Notes under the pieces: generated by a model | Told to the model about the DNA's origin: nothing | Databases searched by the model: none | The model's input: the letters and a program-made list of their open reading frames with translations, nothing else | Origin: Filomicrobium insigne | Lineage (GTDB): Bacteria; Pseudomonadota; Alphaproteobacteria; Rhizobiales; Hyphomicrobiaceae | Length of the DNA stretch: 64,000 nucleotides | NCBI RefSeq assembly: GCF_900104305.1 | Contig: NZ_FNJC01000002.1 | Coordinates: 496,001 to 560,000 of the forward strand | Direction: 5' to 3' | Position numbers and translations under genes: made by a program | Part shown: one piece after another, positions 32,361-41,869 of the stretch | How positions within the stretch are numbered: the stretch's first letter is position 1 | Layout: every line of letters begins with the position of its first letter

Positions 32361-33802
32361 TCCAATTTCGTCCGATTCTTTTCGCACTGGGCCTGATCCT
32401 GTGCACCATTGCCGCCGCGATGGTGCTCCCGGCCGTCGTGGACGTGGCCGATGGCCACGAGGATTGGCGCGTCTTTTTCACCTCAGCCGTAGCGACGTTC
32501 TTCATCGGAGGTCTCCTGATCCTCGTCGCTTACGAGGACCAGCCCGCCCCTCTTGGCATCAAGGAAGGCTTCCTTCTGACGACGCTATGCTGGGTAACGG
32601 TGGCTGCTTTCGCCGCTGCACCTTTTGCCGGGCTCGGACTCGGATTCGCCGATGCATATTTCGAAGCGATGTCCGGACTGACAACCACGGGTTCAACAGT
32701 CCTGACCCAGCTCGACCAGCTTCCACGGGGTATCCTTCTCTGGCGAGCCATTCTCCAGGGACTTGGCGGCATCGGTATCATTCTGACCGCGATCATCATG
32801 CTGCCGTTCCTGCGGGTCGGCGGCATGCAGTTGTTCCAGATGGAAAGCTCAGATAAATCCGAAAAAGTTCTCCCGCGTGCCATCGAGCTGACATTGGCGA
32901 TCGCCGGCGTTTACGTCGGGCTCATCGTCGCGTGCATCGCGGTCTACATGGCACTCGGCATGACGCCATTCGATGCCATCTGTCATGGCCTTTCGACAGT
33001 CTCGACCGCGGGCTTCTCAACCCACGATGAGAGTTTCGGATTTTTCCGCTCGCCAGCGCTCGAGTGGGCTTGTGTCCTCTTCATGATTCTCGGCGCGCTG
33101 CCGTTCGTCGTTTACGTCAAAGCGATGCGCAATCACCCTGAAGCGCTGTGGCGCGACACGCAGGTTCGCGGCTTCCTGATGTTTCTCATTGGGCTGTGGC
33201 TGATCATGACATTCTGGCTGATCACGGCACGCGGCCTTGAGCCGACAACTGCGCTACGCATGTCGGCGTTCAACCTCACCTCCATCATGACGACCACGGG
33301 CTACGCCAGCTCCGACTACATGCAGTGGGGCCCCTTCGCCGTTGGCTTGTTCTTCCTCGTAACCTTTATCGGCGGCTGCGCTGGCTCTTCGGCAGGCGGC
33401 ATTAAGATTTATCGGCTTCAGGTCACCGCGCTTTTGACGCGAAGCCACTTCGTCCACCTCATGAGTCCCAACCGGGTCGTCACTCTCGTCTACAATGGCA
33501 AACGATTGCCAGCCGACGTGCCCTTCTCCGTCGTCGCGTTTTTGACAATCTACATGTCGACCGTCGGCATCTTCACCGTCGTCCTGTCGGCTATGGGCCT
33601 CGACTTCGTGACCGCCATGTCGTCGTCCGCCCAGGCTATTGGTAACGTCGGCCCCGGTCTCGGCGATATCGTCGGTCCAGCAGGCAACTTCTCAAGCCTG
33701 CCTGCCGCAGCAAAATGGGTCTTATCCTTCGCGATGCTGCTCGGCCGGCTCGAACTGTTCACCGTGCTCGTTCTATTCCGGATTGAATTTTGGCGGGGCT
33801 AG
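32357..33802 (+). CDS. trkH: Potassium uptake protein TrkH
   Basis: The membrane subunit of the Trk K+ transporter. It has 481 residues from a TTG start; no ATG or GTG exists between that TTG and the upstream in-frame stop. The four selectivity-filter loops of the TrkH/KtrB fold are visible: TTTGSTVL, STVSTAGFST, TTTGYASSDY and QAIGNVGPGLGD. TrkA, the cytoplasmic NAD-binding partner, is not next to it. The stop overlaps the convergent monooxygenase stop in a shared CTAG. Confidence 0.94.
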   Translation: MIQFRPILFALGLILCTIAAAMVLPAVVDVADGHEDWRVFFTSAVATFFIGGLLILVAYEDQPAPLGIKEGFLLTTLCWVTVAAFAAAPFAGLGLGFADAYFEAMSGLTTTGSTVLTQLDQLPRGILLWRAILQGLGGIGIILTAIIMLPFLRVGGMQLFQMESSDKSEKVLPRAIELTLAIAGVYVGLIVACIAVYMALGMTPFDAICHGLSTVSTAGFSTHDESFGFFRSPALEWACVLFMILGALPFVVYVKAMRNHPEALWRDTQVRGFLMFLIGLWLIMTFWLITARGLEPTTALRMSAFNLTSIMTTTGYASSDYMQWGPFAVGLFFLVTFIGGCAGSSAGGIKIYRLQVTALLTRSHFVHLMSPNRVVTLVYNGKRLPADVPFSVVAFLTIYMSTVGIFTVVLSAMGLDFVTAMSSSAQAIGNVGPGLGDIVGPAGNFSSLPAAAKWVLSFAMLLGRLELFTVLVLFRIEFWRG

Positions 33803-34983
33803 CCCTCATCGGGGTGCCAGCCGTAAAGCCAATCATATTGAGACAAAAGCATACCGGGAGGCGCAGCCTTCAGCGTAAGGTTACGCGCCGTCGCCAAGGC
33901 CCCTTGCAAATGATAGATGCGGCCGTTCTTCCGTGAGGCCCCCTGCACCCGAAGGACACGCTGTCGGCGAGCGAACTGATAGGCCGAAAACGCCGCGCTA
34001 ACGTCCTCATGTGCCGCCACGCACTGAGCGAGCACGAAACCATCCTCGAGCGCCATCACACCACCCTGCGCCAAAAATGGCAGAACCGGATGCGCTGCAT
34101 CACCAAGCAACGCCACACGCCCATTCACGAACGCGGGAGGTTCGGGCAAATCATAAAGTCCCCACTTCCGCCAATCTGAGACAGCAGAGACAAGATCCTG
34201 AAGAACAGGCGCAAAACTTCGCACACCCTCCCGCACCCACATCGGCAACACGTCCGCGCTCCAACCCGGTGCGGAGGACTCATCGTGCCGAACGACAACG
34301 AGTGCGAGTTCGCTTCCACCGCGCACGGGATAATGAACGACATGAGCCTTGTCCGAGAGCCAAAGCCCAACGTCGCTACTGGAAATCCCTGAGGGTACGT
34401 CCTCGATCCGCAGGACCGCGCGCGCCGCGCTACGATTTGAGAACACCAGCCTTCGTTCACCGAAAAATTGCGATCTCAAACCGGACCACAGGCCGTCCGC
34501 TGAAACTAGCCCCGCACCCTCTAGCCGGCTCCCATCTGCTGTTTCGGCACACACCGTGTCCGCACCCTGGGAGAGACCCGTTACCTCCGCGCCGGAGCTC
34601 AACGTGATCAATGGGCAATCACGTGCCGCATCGAGTAACGCAGCATGAAGATCGCCACGATGAAAGACCCAGTAGGGCGCTCCGTAGCGCCGTGCGATGT
34701 GATCACCCAGTGGTATCCGGCAAAGCACCCCACCGCTACGTCCATCATGGACACGAACAGCGTGTGGAATTCCAGCCTTGGATCGCAGCGCTTCACGAAG
34801 CCCGAGAAGAGCGAGCACATGCCCACCGTTAGGACCAATCTGAATGCCGGCGCCTTCGGTTGAAAATACCGTTCGCTTTTCGAAGACATGCGAAGCGAAA
34901 CCACGCCGAGCCAGGGCTAAAGCCGTTGCCAACCCACCAATACCGCCACCGGCGATGAGTAAGACACTATCAAATTTGCTCAT
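33799..34983 (-). CDS. FAD-dependent monooxygenase (salicylate hydroxylase type)
   Basis: A 394-residue group A flavoprotein aromatic hydroxylase. It has the Rossmann motif AGGGIGGLATALALARRGF at the N-terminus, the DG-type motif (VSADGLWSGLRSQ), and the FAD ribityl motif GDAAHPVLPFLAQGG. The nearest family members hydroxylate salicylate or 3-hydroxybenzoate with NAD(P)H. The substrate here is not known, and no ring-cleavage genes are nearby. Confidence 0.88.
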   Translation of the reverse strand: MSKFDSVLLIAGGGIGGLATALALARRGFASHVFEKRTVFSTEGAGIQIGPNGGHVLALLGLREALRSKAGIPHAVRVHDGRSGGVLCRIPLGDHIARRYGAPYWVFHRGDLHAALLDAARDCPLITLSSGAEVTGLSQGADTVCAETADGSRLEGAGLVSADGLWSGLRSQFFGERRLVFSNRSAARAVLRIEDVPSGISSSDVGLWLSDKAHVVHYPVRGGSELALVVVRHDESSAPGWSADVLPMWVREGVRSFAPVLQDLVSAVSDWRKWGLYDLPEPPAFVNGRVALLGDAAHPVLPFLAQGGVMALEDGFVLAQCVAAHEDVSAAFSAYQFARRQRVLRVQGASRKNGRIYHLQGALATARNLTLKAAPPGMLLSQYDWLYGWHPDEG

Positions 34984-35074
34984 CGGGGCTGCACAACATC
35001 ACGAGCGGCGGTTTCCAACGCACCGCGCAGCTCTTGATCCATCACCGCTCCCTACCGCGACGTCACTCGAATGC

Positions 35075-35329
35075 TCAGGCCGCGCGACCGGCGGCCTCGT
35101 GTACAATAGCACCAGCCGGAACGCTCTCTTCAGGCCCGAGTTGTGCATCATAAACGTAAAGCGTCGAGCAGTAGGGACAGATGATCTCGTTGTCTGTGCC
35201 CATATCGAGATAGACGTGAGGATGATCGTACGGGTCCCGCGCACCCATGCAGTTAAATTCCTTTACGCCGATGGAGATTCTCTCAACACCCTCATCGTTA
35301 GCGAAATGTGGAATGATATTGCCAGCCAT
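35075..35329 (-). CDS. Zinc-finger domain protein (zf-CHCC family)
   Basis: An 84-residue protein read from ATG 35329. It has Cys27 (FNCMGARD), a histidine in HPHVYLDM (H36 or H38), and Cys51/Cys54 (CPYCSTLYVY). This is the zf-CHCC pattern found in the mitochondrial complex I subunit NDUFS6 and its alphaproteobacterial homologues. A role with respiratory complex I is possible from the family, not shown here. It is divergent from the hydrolase at 35469. Confidence 0.88.
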   Translation of the reverse strand: MAGNIIPHFANDEGVERISIGVKEFNCMGARDPYDHPHVYLDMGTDNEIICPYCSTLYVYDAQLGPEESVPAGAIVHEAAGRAA

Positions 35330-35468
35330 GTCTCTCGCTGCTCTCGAAATTTTTGCGTCCAATACACGATAGCCGCCAGGCGATCGCGATGGTAGGGGAA
35401 CACATGCGCCGCTACGTCGCCGGGAACCATAACATCCCATCGTTCTCAACCAAAAAGGCCCGAGATTT

Positions 35469-36221
35469 ATGCAGACCTTCCAGTCCGATGGTGTCGAAAT
35501 CGCCTATCTCGACGAAGGGCACGGACCACCAATACTGCTCGTACACGGTTTTGCATCCAATGTCGCCATGAACTGGGCCGCAACGAATTGGCTCACGACC
35601 CTCACAAAGGCCGGAAGGCGCGTTATCGCCATCGACAATCGTGGCCACGGACAGAGCGAAAAGCTCTACGACACAGCACAATACGGGGCTCCCCTGATGG
35701 CGGAGGATTGCCGCCGTCTGCTCGACCATCTCCAGATCGAACGCGCTGATGTTATGGGATATTCGATGGGCGCACGCATATGTGCGTTCCTGGCCCTGGC
35801 GCATCCAACGCGGGTCCGCACCGCCATCTTCGCCGGATTGGGCTTCAACATGGTCCGCGGGATGGCCGGAACCGGGCCGATCGCCCATGCGCTCGAAGCT
35901 GACAGCATTGACGACGTTGCAAACCCGACGGCACGAACCTTCCGTGCATTCGCCGAGCAGACGAAAAGCGACCTGAAGGCGCTCGCCGCCTGCATTCGCT
36001 CAAGTCGCGACCCCATAACACGAGAGGATATCGCACGGATTTCGTGTCCCGTCCTCGTGGCCGTCGGCAGTGACGATGTAATCGGTGGTTCCGCAGTTGA
36101 ATTAGCTAAGCTGATCCCAGGGGCCGAAGCTTACGAAATTGCAGGGCGCGACCATATGAAGGCCGTCGGGGACGCGGGTTACAAAAAAGCTGTCTTGGAA
36201 TTTCTTTCGCGCAACGACTGA
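35469..36221 (+). CDS. Alpha/beta hydrolase
   Basis: A 250-residue cytoplasmic hydrolase without signal peptide. LLVHGFASNVAMNW, nucleophile S99 in GYSMGA, acid in VAVGSDDVIGG and histidine in GRDHMKAVGD complete the triad. The GYSMGA elbow and size are like enol-lactone or ester hydrolases. Substrate unknown. It is divergent from the zf-CHCC gene. Confidence 0.85.
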   Translation: MQTFQSDGVEIAYLDEGHGPPILLVHGFASNVAMNWAATNWLTTLTKAGRRVIAIDNRGHGQSEKLYDTAQYGAPLMAEDCRRLLDHLQIERADVMGYSMGARICAFLALAHPTRVRTAIFAGLGFNMVRGMAGTGPIAHALEADSIDDVANPTARTFRAFAEQTKSDLKALAACIRSSRDPITREDIARISCPVLVAVGSDDVIGGSAVELAKLIPGAEAYEIAGRDHMKAVGDAGYKKAVLEFLSRND

Positions 36222-36704
36222 CAAACCGGGGCGGCAACACCCTCGACAGACTGGCTCCTGCACAAACGAACGCAGTAAAGGCCCCAGCCAAGCCACCATG
36301 GGGATCCGTCAAAGACAAACGCGGGGAATGTCGACAGATCATCCGGTAGCAAAACAGCCGGAGCCTTTACACCATTCGCTCACACATTACGCGATACCTG
36401 CAACGCAATACGAGTGTGTTAGCCATCCAGTGGAACCCTGCGAACGCCGCACCCTAATCGCAAGCCTGGACAAGAGAAAAAATAGCACAAGCGGTCCCCA
36501 GAGTCCTGAGCTGCGAACACCACGCCACATTCGGCTGTGGATAAGCGGCGCTCTCGCGTTGCCAAACAATATATTTGATGAATGCGGCATACTGATTCAT
36601 GCCGCCGTAAGGCCGAAGTAAAGCCGGATTTTTAGGTCATTTCATCGTTTGGGGAAGGTGGGCGTTCACCGGATATTTAGCAGATTTCAGTAAACTCCCC
36701 ACCG
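36222..36704 (+). other. 483-bp intergenic region, no clear gene
   Basis: An open frame at 36328-36621 (97 codons, ATG preceded by CGGGGA) has no recognisable family and atypical composition, so it is not called. A perfect 7-bp-arm hairpin (GCGGCAT/ATGCCGC, 8-base loop) lies at 36584-36605. The promoter of the next lipoprotein gene must lie here too. Confidence 0.45.
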
Positions 36705-37373
36705 ATGTCAGTCCGTATACAAAGCGTAAACATATCAGCCTGCCTTCTCGTTGCGTTTCTCGCAGCCAGCTGTGGCACATCCACGAACTTCGTCGCCAAA
36801 TACGAACCTTGGCGCGCGGAGAGCGAAAGAGCGTGTCTGGCTGCCGGCGTCGTGCGCGAAAGTCCCTTTATTCGGACACGCTCAGCATTGGGCGGACCGA
36901 GTGTCTGCGGAGCGGAGCGTCCCTTTGAGATGTCGGCTGCCGATAACGGGCGCGTCGCAATGAGACCCGCTGCCCTCTTGCGATGCCCGATGATCAACCC
37001 AGTCGACGATTGGGTCCGCCGATCGGTTATTCCGGCCGCGCGTCACTATTTCAACGCCGACCTAGTGAGCATAAAAGTCGCCGCCTCTTACGGCTGTCGC
37101 CCCATGAACCACGTTTCAGGTGCCAAGCTTTCAGAACACGGCCACGCCAACGCTTTGGATGTATCGGGCTTCGAGCTTTCCAATGGCCGTACCATCAGCG
37201 TCACGCGTGGCTGGGGAGGGAGACCTGACGAAAGAGATTTCCTTCGCGTTGTACATCAAGGCGCCTGCCAGCGTTTCACAACAGTGCTCGGGCCCAACTA
37301 CGACAGCAATCACCACGATCATTTCCACATGGACCTCGCCCGTCGCGGCGGCACGCGAAAAGTCTGCCGCTAG
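36705..37373 (+). CDS. Extensin-like C-terminal domain lipoprotein
   Basis: A 222-residue lipoprotein. The signal peptide ends in a lipobox LAASC. The body is the extensin-like C-terminal domain (CRPMNHVSGAKLSEHGHANALDVSGF, then HHDHFHMDL), a fold related to the LAS/M15 D,D-peptidases. Candidate metal ligands are H133-area (SEHGHANALD) and the late HHDHFH. The family name comes from plant extensins but bacterial members are thought to act on the cell wall; the exact reaction is unproven. Confidence 0.88.
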   Translation: MSVRIQSVNISACLLVAFLAASCGTSTNFVAKYEPWRAESERACLAAGVVRESPFIRTRSALGGPSVCGAERPFEMSAADNGRVAMRPAALLRCPMINPVDDWVRRSVIPAARHYFNADLVSIKVAASYGCRPMNHVSGAKLSEHGHANALDVSGFELSNGRTISVTRGWGGRPDERDFLRVVHQGACQRFTTVLGPNYDSNHHDHFHMDLARRGGTRKVCR

Positions 37374-37489
37374 CAGAATGAACGGCGCCAGAAATATAAC
37401 GCAGTGCGAGCGCGCCGCGCTGCCGCACCCTGCTTGTTTGGAAAAAAGCAGCAAGCTATTAGGGCGGGCTGTTGTTTCCGGAGAAGCGC

Positions 37490-38041
37490 ATGAGCGACCC
37501 CACCCCTGAGACGCCTCGCAAAACGGGCGACCTCATAGAGGCATTTATCGAGAACTCACTGCTAGCGAGCCGATGGATCCTTGTCGTATTCTATCTCGGC
37601 CTAGCCATTTCTCTTGGTGTCTACGCGATCTCCTTCATCGCAAAGTCCGCGAAAGTCGCGACGAAAATATTTGTACTCAACGACAACGAAATCATCCTTG
37701 CGATGCTGGGATTGATCGACGCCTGCCTCGTTGCAAGCCTCATGGTGATGGTGATGCTGTCCGGCTATGAGAACTTTGTCAGCCGCCTCGATAAAGCGAG
37801 CAACAACGAACTCGGATGGCTTGGCAAGATCGATACCGGCAGCTTGAAGGTCAAAATCGCGTCCGCGATCGTTGCGATCTCATCCATTCATCTGCTGCAG
37901 GTGTTTCTCAACGCGCCTCAGTATGAGGACAGCAAAATTATGTGGTCGACGCTCATCCACTTGGCCTTCGTCGCCAGTGCCATTGCTCTAGCAATCGTCG
38001 ATCGCATCGCCCTCACCGCAAAACCCGCGAAGAAAAACTGA
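37490..38041 (+). CDS. YqhA/UPF0114 family membrane protein
   Basis: A 183-residue membrane protein from ATG 37490 (GGAG six bases upstream), with four membrane segments. Family landmarks are IENSLLASRWILVVFYLGL, DACLVASLMVMVMLSGYENFVS and the SKIMWSTLIHLAFV stretch. UPF0114 proteins have no defined function. It is followed by another small membrane protein gene at 38079, probably in one unit. Confidence 0.9.
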   Translation: MSDPTPETPRKTGDLIEAFIENSLLASRWILVVFYLGLAISLGVYAISFIAKSAKVATKIFVLNDNEIILAMLGLIDACLVASLMVMVMLSGYENFVSRLDKASNNELGWLGKIDTGSLKVKIASAIVAISSIHLLQVFLNAPQYEDSKIMWSTLIHLAFVASAIALAIVDRIALTAKPAKKN

Positions 38042-38078
38042 TCGTGGAACGCAGACATCCACAGGACGTTCTTCGCCC

Positions 38079-38621
38079 ATGCACGTTCATGGGATACGGC
38101 GCCGTTCGATAAGCTGTGACGTCGCGCTTTTCTTCGCTCTGCTTGCAACAGCCATCGCACTCGGGGCGGCACTCGCTCATGCGTTGGAATTACCCAACAA
38201 AATCGGCCTATCGGTCAGCGAGTACTTCACGGTCCAGCAAACCTATCGCGGCTGGAACCAGCTCGCTTACGTGCTGTTTCTCCAACTTATCGCGATAATG
38301 TCGGTCATCATCTTGGCGCGACACGCTCCCTATGTGCGCGGCTTCGCTATTCTCGCTCTGTTATGTCTGATTGCCGCCCAGGCCCTATTTTGGATCTATA
38401 CTTACCCGGCCAACGTAGCGACCGTGAACTGGACGAGCATTCCGCCGAACTGGGAGACATTGCGCCGGCAATGGGAATACTCCCACCTAGCCGGTGCAGC
38501 TTTGCAGCTTCTGGCAATGAGCGCCTTGATCATAGCGGCCCTCGCGCGCGGACGCGACCGGCAGGCTGAAAGCACGCATCACGTAACCATCAACTACGCG
38601 AAAACGTCTTCAGACCAATGA
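38079..38621 (+). CDS. Four-TM membrane protein, DUF1772-like
   Basis: A 180-residue protein with four membrane segments and a conserved-looking WNQLAY and WEYSHLAGA pattern with Pro-Ala-Asn near 105 ([11 protein letters not shown]). This layout resembles DUF1772/anthrone oxygenase-like proteins, but the match is by eye. Its end overlaps the convergent sugE stop region by about 32 bases. Confidence 0.55.
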   Translation: MHVHGIRRRSISCDVALFFALLATAIALGAALAHALELPNKIGLSVSEYFTVQQTYRGWNQLAYVLFLQLIAIMSVIILARHAPYVRGFAILALLCLIAAQALFWIYTYPANVATVNWTSIPPNWETLRRQWEYSHLAGAALQLLAMSALIIAALARGRDRQAESTHHVTINYAKTSSDQ

Positions 38622-38922
38622 CGCCGATCACAATCAAAGCAAGGCAAGCCAGTCTGATCGGATCGCGAGACTCACCGAAAAGAAACATTCCGAGGATTGC
38701 TGCGCCAAGAGCGCCAATACCCACCCACACGGCGTAAGCCGTACCGATAGGAAGATGCCGCGCGGCGATCGACAGCAGGTACATACTGATCACCATCGCC
38801 GATATCGTCAGAAGCGAAGGAACGAGTCGGCTAAAGCCCTCGGTGTACTTCAACCCGATCGCCCAACCGATCTCGATAACGCCGGCAATGATAAGGATAA
38901 TCCACGCCGTTTGCTGAGCCAT
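38590..38922 (-). CDS. sugE: Guanidinium exporter SugE/Gdx (SMR family)
   Basis: A 110-residue, four-TM small multidrug resistance protein. The membrane glutamate E17 ([15 protein letters not shown]) is the Gdx-type signature; Gdx proteins exchange protons for guanidinium. The C-terminal dimer-interface GxxxGEs pattern (FLFGESRDP) is present. The gene is preceded by a guanidine-II riboswitch (38941-38991), which supports the guanidinium role independently of the protein. Confidence 0.95.
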   Translation of the reverse strand: MAQQTAWIILIIAGVIEIGWAIGLKYTEGFSRLVPSLLTISAMVISMYLLSIAARHLPIGTAYAVWVGIGALGAAILGMFLFGESRDPIRLACLALIVIGVIGLKTFSRS

Positions 38923-38940
38923 GACTGACCTCTACCGTCA

Positions 38941-38991
38941 GCCAGGTCGTCCCGGCTAAAGCGCCCAGAAAAACGCGAGGTCGTCCTCGCG
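38941..38991 (-). promoter_or_regulatory. Guanidine-II (mini-ykkC) riboswitch
   Basis: On the minus strand two hairpins with ACGA (ACGR) loops are seen: CGCGAGG-ACGA-CCTCGCG (38991-38974) and, after a 17-base linker, GCCGGG-ACGA-CCTGGC (38956-38941, one G-U pair). The second hairpin ends 18 bases before the sugE ATG, next to its AGAGG ribosome site. This is the known architecture of the guanidine-II riboswitch, which controls translation of guanidinium carriers. Confidence 0.95.
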
Positions 38992-39042
38992 GGCACACCA
39001 AGCTAGATAACCACCTTATTCGCAGGGTCAAGACAAACGAGC

Positions 39043-39070
39043 CCACACCGACATAATGCCGCCGGTGTGG
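39043..39070 (-). terminator. Hairpin between arylsulfatase and sugE
   Basis: Perfect 8-bp arms CCACACCG/CGGTGTGG with a 12-base loop lie about 40 bases downstream of the arylsulfatase stop. Only a weak T-rich tail (GTTTGTC) follows on the minus strand, so termination is uncertain. Confidence 0.4.
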
Positions 39071-39110
39071 ACCAACTCTCCCAGTTGAAGAGTGCGTTTC
39101 GAACCCAAAC

Positions 39111-41507
39111 CTATTTTATTGCGCGTTCCAAAACACTCTCCGGCTGACGCTCTACAGTGACGCCTTTGATCATCCCAGTGAATGCAAACGGTGACTGGTA
39201 CTCGTCGCTGTCTACGGGGGATACGGTATCCATCCCAACGTCAAAACCTTCAACCCCATAGGCAAAGGGAACGGTTCGCTCCACCCGCCCTTCTCCAACG
39301 TGCTGGCCATTCATCCGAAGCGTGACGTCCGCCGGTTTGCCTGCGCCAGCTTCAGTCGGCACAACGTCCACCTCGATTGTTGCCGCGCCAGCCGGAAGGG
39401 CTTCCGATGCCTGAACGGAATATTTCTCAACATCGAAAAAGTTGTATGTGAATACCGGCTTTCCATCGGCCACATAAAGTGACCAGCCCGAAGTGATACC
39501 GCCGATAGCGGCAATTACTCCCTCGGCATCCGAGTCATTCGCCTCCACATTCGCTGTAATCTTGAATGGAACACCATGCGTATTTAGGAACGCGGCTTCA
39601 TTTATCCCGGTCACACCCGCTCCGTATTCAACCGAATTAAGATGAGCCAACGGATTAGGTCGCAACGTCACATCGAACCGTTCCGACATTCTGTCATCGA
39701 GGGGCAGAACATTATATTTGCGGGCCTCTTCCATGAACGCGGACTTCAAGGCTTCGACCTTATCTGGGAACTGCTGCGCCAAATCATTCGCCTGTGTAAA
39801 GTCATCATTCAAATTGTAGAGTTCCCATTTGTCGGAATCGAAGTTTCCCTGAGCTCCTGCCGTTTCCCATGGCAGGCGCCCGTGTCGTGTGGTCGCCATC
39901 CAACCGTCCTTATAGATTCCTCGGTTCCCAAGCATTTCAAAATACTGCACCGTACGGTGAGATGGTGCGGCCTCGTCATCGAAGGCGTATTTCATGCTGA
40001 CACCTTCAATGGGTTTCTGCTCAACGCCATTGACGATGGTGGGCTCCGGAATACCCGCGGCTTCAAGAATTGTCGGAGCAATATCGATGACGTGATGAAA
40101 TTGCGTGCGTAACCCATCCTTGCTTTTCATGCCCTTAGGCCAGTGAACAATCAGTCCGTTGCGGGTCCCCCCAAAATGAGAAGCTACCTGCTTCGTCCAT
40201 TTAAAAGGGGCATCCGCAGCCCAGGCCCAACCGACGGGAACATGCGGTTCCGTTTCCGGCCCGCCAATTTCGTCGAATTTTTCCTTCAAGCCCTCAAGCC
40301 CAAGTTGAATGCCGTTTATGCTCGCAATTTCGTTGACCGTTCCTTCTAATCCGCCTTCAGCAGAAGCTCCGTTGTCCCCGACAATGAAGAAGATGAGCGT
40401 GTTATCGAGTTCACCCGCAGCCCGGACTGTATCAATCAGGCGTCCGACCTGAACATCGGTGTGCTCCAGAAATCCGGAGTAATTTTCCATCAAACGCTCA
40501 TAGATGCGTTTGGCATCTGCAGATTGATCGTCCCACGCTGGAATTTCATCAGGACGTGGTGTCAACTTTGCGTTTTCCGGAATGACGCCGAGCTGCTTTT
40601 GCCGTGCGAAGGTTTCTTCGCGGTACTTATCCCATCCCGCATCGAACTTGCCGCGGTACTTCTCCCGATACTCTTTGGGCACGTGGTGCGGCGCATGAAT
40701 CGCCCCCGTCGAATAATAGAGAAACCACGGCTTTTGAGGGTTTGTTGCATTGATCCGGTTAAGCCAACCGATGGCCTGATCGGTCATATCCTCAGTGAAA
40801 TGGTATCCCTGATCGGGCTGCTTCGGTTGCGCGACGGGTGACGTATTTTGATAAAGAACAGGATAAAACTGGCTCGTCTCGCCATTCATGAAGCCGTAGA
40901 AATTCTCAAATCCCCATGTTCGTCCCGTGGGCCAACGGTCGAAAGGCCCGGCCGGCGAAATTTCGTTTGCAGGCGTATTATGCCATTTTCCAAAGGCGGC
41001 AGTCGCGTACCCGTTGAGCCGCAAAACCTCCGGCAATCCGGCAGCAGAAGGTGGAACAATGCCGGTATAGCCGGGGTACCCTGTCCCCATCTCGATAATA
41101 ACGCCCGTTCCAACGCTGTGATGATTGCGCCCCGTTAAAAGCGCCGCGCGTGTAGGGGAGCAAAGGGCCGTGGTATGAAATTGGTTAAACACGATGCCGT
41201 CGCGTGCGAGGCGATCCATCGTCGCGGTCTTCACCGCACCTCCGAGCGTTCCGGCATGACCGAAACCCACATCGTCGAGCAAAATTACAAGGACGTTCGG
41301 AGCCCCCTCCGGTGCATGCACTTGGCGCGGAAAGTCAGGCGTCGAGTCCTTATACGTTTCGCCGATCTCCCCTTTGAAAGGCGCCTCAGGTCGAGGCAAT
41401 ACCGTGTCGGTACCAGCACCCGACGTCTGGGCAGAAGCAGGAAAAAAGAGAGCCGATAAGGCGAGGGTCGCAGCTCCAGCCAGGAGAGCCGAAAACTTTT
41501 CACGCAT
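39111..41507 (-). CDS. Periplasmic arylsulfatase
   Basis: A 798-residue type I sulfatase from ATG 41507 (GGAG 7 bases upstream); the frame is open 34 codons further but without a signal-peptide start. The signal peptide is MREKFSALLAGAATLALSAL, cut after ASA. The formylglycine motif is CSPTR (C116), followed by AALLTGR; D78/D79 in ILLDDVGFG are the calcium ligands. The C-terminal third contains a jelly-roll-like extension. Maturation needs a formylglycine-generating enzyme, which is not in the window. It probably releases sulfate from aryl or other sulfate esters; the substrate is unknown. Confidence 0.93.
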   Translation of the reverse strand: MREKFSALLAGAATLALSALFFPASAQTSGAGTDTVLPRPEAPFKGEIGETYKDSTPDFPRQVHAPEGAPNVLVILLDDVGFGHAGTLGGAVKTATMDRLARDGIVFNQFHTTALCSPTRAALLTGRNHHSVGTGVIIEMGTGYPGYTGIVPPSAAGLPEVLRLNGYATAAFGKWHNTPANEISPAGPFDRWPTGRTWGFENFYGFMNGETSQFYPVLYQNTSPVAQPKQPDQGYHFTEDMTDQAIGWLNRINATNPQKPWFLYYSTGAIHAPHHVPKEYREKYRGKFDAGWDKYREETFARQKQLGVIPENAKLTPRPDEIPAWDDQSADAKRIYERLMENYSGFLEHTDVQVGRLIDTVRAAGELDNTLIFFIVGDNGASAEGGLEGTVNEIASINGIQLGLEGLKEKFDEIGGPETEPHVPVGWAWAADAPFKWTKQVASHFGGTRNGLIVHWPKGMKSKDGLRTQFHHVIDIAPTILEAAGIPEPTIVNGVEQKPIEGVSMKYAFDDEAAPSHRTVQYFEMLGNRGIYKDGWMATTRHGRLPWETAGAQGNFDSDKWELYNLNDDFTQANDLAQQFPDKVEALKSAFMEEARKYNVLPLDDRMSERFDVTLRPNPLAHLNSVEYGAGVTGINEAAFLNTHGVPFKITANVEANDSDAEGVIAAIGGITSGWSLYVADGKPVFTYNFFDVEKYSVQASEALPAGAATIEVDVVPTEAGAGKPADVTLRMNGQHVGEGRVERTVPFAYGVEGFDVGMDTVSPVDSDEYQSPFAFTGMIKGVTVERQPESVLERAIK

Positions 41508-41765
41508 GGGAAAACTCCGCTCGAAGCGGTAGCGCCCATCCCCTTCCCTGCCGCCCCAACGCCGTTCGAGTTCAAGGGTTCCGCAAAAATCACGCGTCTG
41601 ATGAAACAAATTATATACGCAATAGACTGCAGTTACGACGTCGACTTAAAAAGCCATAGCAATAGCGTGCGAACACCCTCATACCCACCACGTAAAACTG
41701 GTGGACATCCTCTGAACGTCAATCTGAATACGAAAGTGTCCGACAAGCCTGCCGAAGATTTAGGA

Positions 41766-41788
41766 AAATTAGATCGGCTAACTAATTT
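41766..41788. repeat. AT-rich palindrome upstream of the GlsB-like gene
   Basis: AAATTAG and CTAATTT form perfect 7-bp arms around a 9-base spacer, about 80 bases before the GlsB-like start. It could be an operator; no other support. Confidence 0.3.
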
Positions 41789-41869
41789 CAAATACGGAGA
41801 ATTGACCGCGTCAAAATCGCGAGCGAAATTACTTTACGTCCAGCTCAATCAGCTTATCGGAAAACAACC

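Noticed and set aside
36328-36621. 97-codon plus-strand frame with a GGGGA ribosome-like site
   Set aside because: No family resemblance, unusual composition and no support from neighbours; kept only as a note in the gap entry.
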